From contig JBLWUQ010000006.1 of assembly GCA_048268845.1 (NCBI GenBank), forward strand, positions 152,552 to 216,551: 64,000 nt of DNA, in the 5' to 3' direction. The notes under the pieces are model-generated. The model made no database searches. It had not been told where the DNA came from and was given only the letters and a program-made list of their open reading frames with translations. A program made the position numbers and the translations under genes. This document shows, in pieces, positions 59,474 to 64,000 of the stretch. How positions within the stretch are numbered: the stretch's first letter is position 1; each line of letters opens with the position of its first letter. The stretch is from Muriiphilus sp048268845 (GTDB lineage Bacteria; Pseudomonadota; Alphaproteobacteria; Rhodobacterales; Rhodobacteraceae).

Positions 59474-60010
59474 TCAAGGGGCGGGCGGGTTTGCGGCCGA
59501 AAATCGCTGTGGCCGGGTCAGCGTGAAGGTGCGTGTCGCGAACCGCCCGCCGCGCGCCCGGCTTTCGCCTTCGCATGCCGGCCCCTCGGTGAAACCCAGC
59601 TTCTCGAGCACCCGTGCCGAGCGTTCGTTGTCGGTGAAGGTGCAGGCGTCGATCTCCGGCCAGTCATGGGTTGCCCATATGTGGGCGATCAGCGCCCGGC
59701 CGATCTCGGTGGCAAAGCCGCGGCCCCAATGGGCGCGCGCGAACATGTAGCCCAGTTCGGGCCGCCCGTCCTTGTGGTTCACCCCGATCCACCCGACCAG
59801 CTCGCCGTGATGGAACACCGGCCCGGCCATGCCGCGGGCAGGCTCGAGCGGCGCGCAGCGCGTCGCGGTGAAGGCCCGGTCGGCGGGGAATGGCCAGATG
59901 CCGGTGTTTCGGACCACCGCGAAGTCCGACACCAGCGCCTGCATCGCATCGAGGTCCGAGGGGCGGGATCGGCGCAGCGACAGCCGCCCGGTGCGCAGTT
60001 CAGTGTCCAA
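59474..60010 (-). CDS. GNAT acetyltransferase, RimJ/RimL-like (third of three)
   Basis: Acetyltransferase of 178 residues, starting TELRTGRLSLRRSRPSDLDAM. The acetyl-CoA loop region is LGYMFARAHWGRGFATEIGRALI, and the C-terminal strand holds NERSARVLEKLGF. The start is TTG at 60010; strong GGGAGG 6-7 bases upstream supports this, and it overlaps the preceding gene by 11 bp. Substrate unknown: relatives acetylate ribosomal protein N-termini or small amines. Confidence 0.85.
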   Translation of the reverse strand: MDTELRTGRLSLRRSRPSDLDAMQALVSDFAVVRNTGIWPFPADRAFTATRCAPLEPARGMAGPVFHHGELVGWIGVNHKDGRPELGYMFARAHWGRGFATEIGRALIAHIWATHDWPEIDACTFTDNERSARVLEKLGFTEGPACEGESRARGGRFATRTFTLTRPQRFSAANPPAP

Positions 60011-60524
60011 GCCGCGCCTCCCAGGCCTCGCGGGTCAGAACCACCTTTTTCAACGTGACTTCCGCGCCTTGCGCCCGGCTGTTCACCCTCGCCTCGCCGT
60101 CCGCGACAAAGCCGAGCTTGTCGAGCACCCGCGCCGATGCCGCGTTGCCCGCGAAATAGCCCGCGGTCAGCACCGGGCGGTCGGTGCTGGCGAAATGCGC
60201 GGCGGTGACGGCCCATGCCGCCTCGGTCATGTAGCCCTTGCCGTGCTGCGCCCGCGCCAGCCAATAGCCCAGACCGTCATTGACCCCGACCACACCGGCA
60301 AATGCGCCACCCGCAAAGATGCCAAGCGCCGCCAGCGCCGGCGTCTCCGCCTGGTGGTCGAGAAACGCGCGCGCATCGGCCTCGGTGTAGGGATAGGGAA
60401 CCACCGTCAGCCATTTCGAAACGTCGTAGTCGTTCAGCGCCGCCACCAGTGCCGGTGCGTCGCTGCGGATGAGGCCGCGCAGCGTCAGCCGCGCCGTCGT
60501 CAGGCTGAACCGCGCGTCCGGCAT
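60000..60524 (-). CDS. GNAT acetyltransferase, RimJ/RimL-like (second of three)
   Basis: Acetyltransferase of 174 residues with RFSLTTARLTLRGLIRSDAPALVAAL, a CoA-binding segment GLGYWLARAQHGKGYMTEAAWAV, and NAASARVLDKLGFVADGEA. It is a paralogue of its neighbours but clearly divergent. It starts 6 bp after the first GNAT gene. Being between rpmA and obgE, a role in modifying a translation factor or ribosomal protein is possible but not shown. Confidence 0.85.
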   Translation of the reverse strand: MPDARFSLTTARLTLRGLIRSDAPALVAALNDYDVSKWLTVVPYPYTEADARAFLDHQAETPALAALGIFAGGAFAGVVGVNDGLGYWLARAQHGKGYMTEAAWAVTAAHFASTDRPVLTAGYFAGNAASARVLDKLGFVADGEARVNSRAQGAEVTLKKVVLTREAWEARLGH

Positions 60525-60530
60525 CGCGCG

Positions 60531-61193
60531 TCAGCGCATCTTGCGGATATAGGTCCAGGTCGGCACGTTGGCGTCGCGCGCGACCGAATGTGCCTCGGCA
60601 TCGCCGATATAGGCGAAACCCGCATTGGTCAGCACCCGCGCCGAGGCGGCATTGTCCTGAAACACCTCGGCGAACAGCGCCGCGTTGCCAAGCGGGTTGG
60701 CCCCGACCAGCGCGCGCACCGCCTCGGACGCGATACCGGAGTTCCAGAACCCCGGAGCCACCCAATAGCCGAGCTGCGACTGGTTGCGGTCCATCCGTGT
60801 CAGGCTGATGACGCCCAGAACCTCTTGCCCCTGCGCCTCGCCCTCGCCGTTGGTGCCGTCCATGATCCAGACATCCTCGGCGCGGTCGGAGGCCAGTGCG
60901 CGGGTGATATAGCCCTCGACCAGCCCCGGCGGCAGCGGATGCGGGATCGACCGCGTTCCGGTCGAAACACGCTTGTCGCCGGCATAGAGCGTCAACAGCC
61001 CAGAATCCGACTTGCGCGGCGGGCGCAACACGAAGCGCCCGGTTTCGGTCACGATCTCTTTCTGCTCGATCACTGCGTCTTTTGCCACGTCGTCCCCTCC
61101 TCCGAAAGGCGTGAACAGATCTTTCATATGGGCCGCACCGCGCCCGAGCGGCGGTGGCCTCACGTGGTTATGATCTGCCAGGATTGTGAACAT
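60531..61193 (-). CDS. GNAT acetyltransferase, RimJ/RimL-like (first of three)
   Basis: Acetyltransferase of 220 residues. The core runs from about residue 50 (ETGRFVLRPPRKSDSGLLTLY) through LGYWVAPGFWNSGIASEAVRAL and NAASARVLTNAGFAYIGDAEA. The ATG at 61193 is chosen because GGAGGAGGG lies 7 bases upstream; a later ATG at 61127 lacks a ribosome site, so the 40-residue N-terminal extension is probably real. The upstream rpmA terminator suggests this gene starts a new transcript with the other GNATs, obgE and proBA. Confidence 0.85.
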   Translation of the reverse strand: MFTILADHNHVRPPPLGRGAAHMKDLFTPFGGGDDVAKDAVIEQKEIVTETGRFVLRPPRKSDSGLLTLYAGDKRVSTGTRSIPHPLPPGLVEGYITRALASDRAEDVWIMDGTNGEGEAQGQEVLGVISLTRMDRNQSQLGYWVAPGFWNSGIASEAVRALVGANPLGNAALFAEVFQDNAASARVLTNAGFAYIGDAEAHSVARDANVPTWTYIRKMR

Positions 61194-61233
61194 TGCATGA
61201 CCCTCCTCCGGCCGGGCAACGTAGAAACTGGAA

Positions 61234-61261
61234 AGGGGACCGGCGTTTCCGCCGATCCCCT
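61234..61261 (-). terminator. Terminator after rplU-rpmA
   Basis: On the minus strand an AGGGGATCGGCG / CGCCGGTCCCCT stem (12 pairs with one T-G) closes on a GAAA loop. A T-rich run (TTTCCAGTTTC) follows. It lies 26 bp after the rpmA stop codon. This is the best intrinsic terminator in the window. Confidence 0.78.
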
Positions 61262-61287
61262 CCGAATGTGCGTATCCGGGTTTCGGC

Positions 61288-61557
61288 TTACTCGGCGGCC
61301 TCCGCTACCGGGAGAACCGAAATGAACGTGCGGCGCTTGAGGCCCTTGTGAAAGGTCACCTTGCCTTCGGCGGTCGCAAAGATGGTGTGATCCTTGCCCA
61401 TGCCCACGCCCTCGCCCGGCCACATCTTGGTGCCGCGCTGACGCAGGATGATGTTGCCCGGAATGACGGCTTCGCCACCGTATTTCTTGACGCCGAGGCG
61501 GCGACCGGCAGAGTCGCGGCCGTTGCGGGAGCTACCGCCTGCTTTCTTGTGTGCCAT
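61288..61557 (-). CDS. rpmA: 50S ribosomal protein L27
   Basis: An 89-residue basic protein. The N-terminus MAHKKAGGSSRNGRDSAGRRLGVKKYGG is the conserved tail that reaches the peptidyl-transferase centre. GNIILRQRGTKMWPGEGVGMGKDHTIFA follows. The length is standard. It follows rplU by 12 bp and is terminated by a strong hairpin. Confidence 0.97.
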   Translation of the reverse strand: MAHKKAGGSSRNGRDSAGRRLGVKKYGGEAVIPGNIILRQRGTKMWPGEGVGMGKDHTIFATAEGKVTFHKGLKRRTFISVLPVAEAAE

Positions 61558-61569
61558 ATCGCTCTCTCC

Positions 61570-62229
61570 TTATTTCGCCAGCTTCTTGGCCTGATCGACC
61601 CAGCCTTCGCGCTCGATCCGGCCCTTGAAGGACAGTTTCTCGTCCATCTCGGCAATGTCGGCCTCGGACCAGCCCGCGATCTGCGCGAAGGTGGTCACGC
61701 CGGCCTCGTGCAGTTTCTTTTCCAGCGCCGGGCCAACGCCCGAGAGCTGCTTGAGATCGTCCGCACCAGCTGCCGCGGCCTTCTTCGGGGCCGGCTTGGC
61801 AGGCGCTTCGGCCTTGGCTTCGGCTTTCTTCGGGGCGGCCTTCTTGGCCGGCTGCGCCGCGGCGACCGCAACGCCCGATACCGAACCCGCACCGATCGCG
61901 GCCTTGACGCCCGACTTGTCGGCGCCGTTCTCGAGCACCTCGGTCACGCGCAGGAGCGTAAGCTGCTGGCGGTGGCCCTTGGTGCGCTGCGAGCCGTGCT
62001 TGCGCCGGCGCTTGACGAAATGGATGACCTTGTCACCCTTGATCTGGTCGATCACTTCGGCCTGGACGCCCGCGCCTTCGACAAGCGGGGTGCCCACGGT
62101 CGCGCCGACCATGAGAATCTCGTTGAACTGGATCTTTTCGCCCGCGGCAGCGGCCAATTTCTCCACGCGCAGCACGTCGCCGGCCTGGACCTTGTATTGC
62201 TTGCCGCCGGTCTTGAGGACCGCAAACAT
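61570..62229 (-). CDS. rplU: 50S ribosomal protein L21 with C-terminal helix-hairpin-helix extension
   Basis: A 219-residue protein, twice the normal L21 length of about 103. Residues 1-107 are ordinary L21 (MFAVLKTGGKQYKVQAGDVLRVEKL and VKRRRKHGSQRTKGHRQQL). A linker of about 50 residues, rich in Ala, Lys, Pro and Glu, follows. The last 65 residues form a helix-hairpin-helix-like domain (LKQLSGVGPALEKKLHEAGV, GWVDQAKKLAK). The same domain type is appended to other proteins, such as NuoE, in this bacterial family. The start at 62229 has AAGGA 7 bases upstream. Confidence 0.95.
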   Translation of the reverse strand: MFAVLKTGGKQYKVQAGDVLRVEKLAAAAGEKIQFNEILMVGATVGTPLVEGAGVQAEVIDQIKGDKVIHFVKRRRKHGSQRTKGHRQQLTLLRVTEVLENGADKSGVKAAIGAGSVSGVAVAAAQPAKKAAPKKAEAKAEAPAKPAPKKAAAAGADDLKQLSGVGPALEKKLHEAGVTTFAQIAGWSEADIAEMDEKLSFKGRIEREGWVDQAKKLAK

Positions 62230-62370
62230 ATGGTATTCCTTCATTTTACCGCGTCCTTCGGCCCCGGCTTCCCGGCGTTCGGTGGGGGAATAACCTCCCC
62301 CTGCCTCAAACAGCGCGCCCTTTTCGGGCGTGATTGACATGTTCCGGACTAGGTTCACCCCCGTCCGGAA
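62230..62370 (-). promoter_or_regulatory. Structured 5' leader of rplU-rpmA
   Basis: The predicted transcript start near 62370 gives an untranslated leader of about 140 bases. It contains at its very start an 8-bp perfect stem (TTCCGGAC / GTCCGGAA, 62342-62370), then a second stem with a GGGCG/CGCCC core near 62314-62331 and a third stem GGGGG / CCCCC near 62284-62301. Such leaders in ribosomal-protein operons often bind the encoded protein and provide feedback. This has not been shown for this leader. Confidence 0.5.
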
Positions 62371-62376
62371 AACGTG

Positions 62377-62405
62377 CTTATCCGGTCGATCGGCCTGAAA
62401 GTCAA
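62377..62405 (-). promoter_or_regulatory. Sigma-70 type promoter of rplU-rpmA
   Basis: On the minus strand -35 is TTGACT (62405-62400) and -10 is GATAAG (62382-62377), separated by 17 bp. The predicted start near 62370 coincides with the first base of the leader hairpin. It lies just after the end of the DUF2059 gene. Confidence 0.65.
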
Positions 62406-62418
62406 GGGGTTCGCCGGC

Positions 62419-63249
62419 TCAGATATCCTGCTGCGGGCTCAATTCGTCAAGCCGCGCGGCCAGCGCCTCGTAGCGTTCGGCCATCACCTCGTGCTGGACC
62501 GCGTTCAGCACCTCGTAGACCTGCTGCATCATCGGATGCTCGAGCGCCGCCAGATAGGCCGCGACCTCCTCATCCGAGAAATCGCGATAGGTATAGGCGC
62601 TGCCGATCAGCGAATAGACCTCGATGTTCTCGCGGATCTGCGGTGCCATTTCCGCAAGGATCGCGCGCAGCTCGGCCTCGGAATAGGTCGCCTCGCCCGC
62701 CTGCGCCGCTGACGCCGCCAGCAGATAGCGCAGCTGGATCTCGATCACCGCGCGCACGCTGGCATCGACCCCGCCGATCGCGTTGGTCATGGCGCGCAGG
62801 TCCTCGGCGCGGTCCGGGTTGTCCGCAAGCATCGCCGCGACGAGATCCTCGCCGATCGCGAAGCGGTCCTCATCCGGGGTCACGTGGCTTTCATTCTCGG
62901 CTGCGACCAGCCGCATGCCAAGGTCGGAGGCATAGAATTCCATGCCATGCTCAACCAACCCATCCGGCATCACCGCGGCCATCATGTCGAGCGCGCGGTC
63001 GATCATCCGGTCGGGGTCGAACACCTCCTCGGCCAGCCGCACCCACTGCTCGCCGAACGCATCGGGCGCGTCGCCCGCAAGTCCCGGCCCGGCCATCGCG
63101 CCCTGCTGCATCGAGGTGATCGCGACGTCAAAGCCCGTCACCTCGAGGAACGCGCGCAACTCGGCCCGCTCCGCCGCCGGCGCCGCCAAGGCCATCACGA
63201 CGGTGACGATCGCCGCGAGACCGCCCAGAATCACTCGTTGCACCGCCAT
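62419..63249 (-). CDS. DUF2059 domain secreted protein
   Basis: A 276-residue exported protein. The signal peptide is AVQRVILGGLAAIVTVVMALAAPAAE. The body is largely helical and acidic. It includes MIDRALDMMAAVMPDGLVEHGMEFYASDLGMRLVAAENES and a C-terminal segment FSDEEVAAYLAALEHPMMQQVYEVLNAVQHEV, typical of DUF2059. The function of this family is unknown. The ATG at 63249 has TGGAG at a good distance; two upstream ATGs are in frame but would bury the signal peptide. Confidence 0.83.
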   Translation of the reverse strand: MAVQRVILGGLAAIVTVVMALAAPAAERAELRAFLEVTGFDVAITSMQQGAMAGPGLAGDAPDAFGEQWVRLAEEVFDPDRMIDRALDMMAAVMPDGLVEHGMEFYASDLGMRLVAAENESHVTPDEDRFAIGEDLVAAMLADNPDRAEDLRAMTNAIGGVDASVRAVIEIQLRYLLAASAAQAGEATYSEAELRAILAEMAPQIRENIEVYSLIGSAYTYRDFSDEEVAAYLAALEHPMMQQVYEVLNAVQHEVMAERYEALAARLDELSPQQDI

Positions 63250-63397
63250 GTCACGCTCCATCCGGTTCCGCCGTGCCCAGAACCTAGGGCCGCAGCCGAC
63301 CGCTGCCAAGGCCGCGCGGCGAAGTTGGCGAAGGCCCGCCGGAAAAATGCCTTGCAGAGCCCCGCGCGGTTCATTATGTGACGCGCCATGTCCCCGC

Positions 63398-63487
63398 GGA
63401 GAGATGCCGGAGTGGTCGAACGGGGCGGTCTCGAAAACCGTTGAGCCTTCACGGGTTCCCAGGGTTCGAATCCCTGTCTCTCCGCCA
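63398..63487 (+). tRNA. tRNA-Ser (anticodon CGA)
   Basis: The 90-base sequence begins GGAGAGATGCCGGAGTGG and ends with the T arm AGGGTTCGAATCCCT, the acceptor strand CTCTCCG and an encoded CCA. The anticodon loop CTCGAAA shows CGA. A long variable arm (TTGAGCCTTCACGGGTTCC) is typical of serine tRNA. Its 3' half also serves as the probable attachment site of an integrated element whose recombinase gene runs into it. Confidence 0.96.
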
Positions 63488-64000
63488 CTTCGGTATAAAA
63501 CCGGGAACGCCGATTCCCGCCGATTTCCCTCCCTTTGTGGCGATCAGCGCCTTCAACAGCGTGTTTTTGCTGCCGTTGATGTAGATCGCGTCGTCTGCGA
63601 CCTCGACATGCTGGGCGAAAGCCCGGACGTGATCCCGCCGATAGCCGCCCTTTTCGAGCCGAAGCCCGGTGCGCGCCTCGCTCGCCAGTTCCCGCACGGC
63701 CGCCCCTGTGAGGCCCTTATGCGCCGAGTTTTTCAGCATGGCCTCTGTCCTTACGGCGTCCGCCCGTGCTTGATCCCGTATCGCCGTAAGGCCGGCAATG
63801 CGTTCGCCGAGGGCGGATTCGGCCGGGTCGAGCGAACCCGCCTCGATAGCGTCGTAGAGGCGCTTTAGCCGCATGTCGGCTTCGGCCGCGCGCTGGTTCA
63901 ATTCGGCGATGTGCTGGCCCCGTCGCTCGACGCTCTCCTGCCGGCGATCCAGCAGCGAGGCGAGCACGTCTTCGATCCGCTCGGGGTCCAGCAGCCTTTC
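63449..64000 (-). CDS. Serine recombinase, C-terminal part, truncated by window edge
   Basis: The frame is open to the right edge, so the catalytic domain lies outside the window. The visible 183 residues are the coiled-coil and C-terminal part of a large serine recombinase: RLLDPERIEDVLASLLDRRQ, then LKRLYDAIEAGSLDP, GLTAIRDQARADAVRTEAML, GYRRDHVRAFAQHVEV and GSKNTLLKALIATKGG. Its last residues (about WRRDRDSNPGNP) are encoded within the tRNA-Ser gene on the other strand. That is what integration into a tRNA 3' end produces. It marks the end of a prophage or integrative island. Confidence 0.85.
   Translation of the reverse strand, partial: ERLLDPERIEDVLASLLDRRQESVERRGQHIAELNQRAAEADMRLKRLYDAIEAGSLDPAESALGERIAGLTAIRDQARADAVRTEAMLKNSAHKGLTGAAVRELASEARTGLRLEKGGYRRDHVRAFAQHVEVADDAIYINGSKNTLLKALIATKGGKSAGIGVPGFIPKWRRDRDSNPGNP
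63450..63487. other. Probable attachment site in tRNA-Ser(CGA)
   Basis: The recombinase gene crosses into the 3' half of this intact tRNA, so the element's attachment core is expected between the variable arm and CCA. A second copy should be found at the far end of the element, beyond the window. The exact limits of the core cannot be set from one end. Confidence 0.55.

Noticed and set aside
1..64000. CRISPR arrays, insertion sequences and toxin-antitoxin pairs
   Set aside because: No regularly spaced repeats, transposase genes with terminal repeats, or typical toxin/antitoxin pairs were seen in the window.

Overview
The window is 64 kb of high-GC alphaproteobacterial DNA, most likely from the family Rhodobacteraceae. 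Support for this: a CtrA-pathway phosphotransferase (ChpT), OlsB/OlsA ornithine-lipid genes, the order rplU-rpmA-acetyltransferases-obgE-proB-proA, a ribosomal protein L21 with a C-terminal helix-hairpin-helix extension, and intergenic hairpins of a style common in that family. I cannot name a genus. Almost all genes are packed in operons with 4-bp start/stop overlaps. No CRISPR array, rRNA operon or complete insertion sequence was seen.

Layout. (1) 1-523: end of a polysaccharide export gene, cut by the window edge. (2) 618-7165, minus: complete nine-gene N-type ATPase operon (atpDCQRBEFAG), with an Fnr-like site upstream. (3) 7294-16013, minus: giant cyclic beta-1,2-glucan synthase (NdvB/ChvB type) preceded by a small coupled gene. 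(4) 16102-22473: an orphan gene, then a YhiI/RbbA/YhhJ-like efflux system (membrane fusion protein, double-ABC/permease fusion, second permease) and a phasin gene whose promoter looks like a textbook class II Fnr promoter. (5) 22489-26596, minus: phaC, phosphate acetyl/butyryltransferase and acetate kinase. Blocks 2-5 read as an energy, redox and osmotic stress island: ion-pumping ATPase, periplasmic glucan, PHA storage and substrate-level ATP from acyl phosphates.

(6) 26973-36703, minus: a ten-gene operon with a GntR/UTRA regulator, a BMP-type nucleoside ABC importer and five enzymes (isochorismatase-like hydrolase, PfkB kinase, nucleoside phosphorylase, SIS-domain protein, aldehyde dehydrogenase). 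It looks like an uptake and breakdown pathway for an unidentified nucleoside-like compound. The regulator appears to have a leaderless transcript with its operator over the -35 box. (7) 37188-40538, plus: LysR regulator, WrbA, DsbA-family thioredoxin, DUF1127 peptide and EamA exporter. (8) 40742-46028, minus: nickel/peptide-type ABC importer headed by a small DUF2946-like gene. (9) 46152-49262, minus: FtsH paralogue, CbpA and CbpM.

(10) 49442-63249: conserved chromosomal backbone with tRNA-Leu, a metallopeptidase, YqaA, DsbB, TrmJ-like methyltransferase, ThiE-like protein, OlsB/OlsA, DUF3553, ChpT, proA, proB, obgE, three acetyltransferases, rpmA, rplU and a DUF2059 protein. (11) 63398-64000: tRNA-Ser(CGA) whose 3' half is overlapped by the C-terminal end of a serine recombinase gene. 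This marks the left edge of an integrated element that continues past the window.
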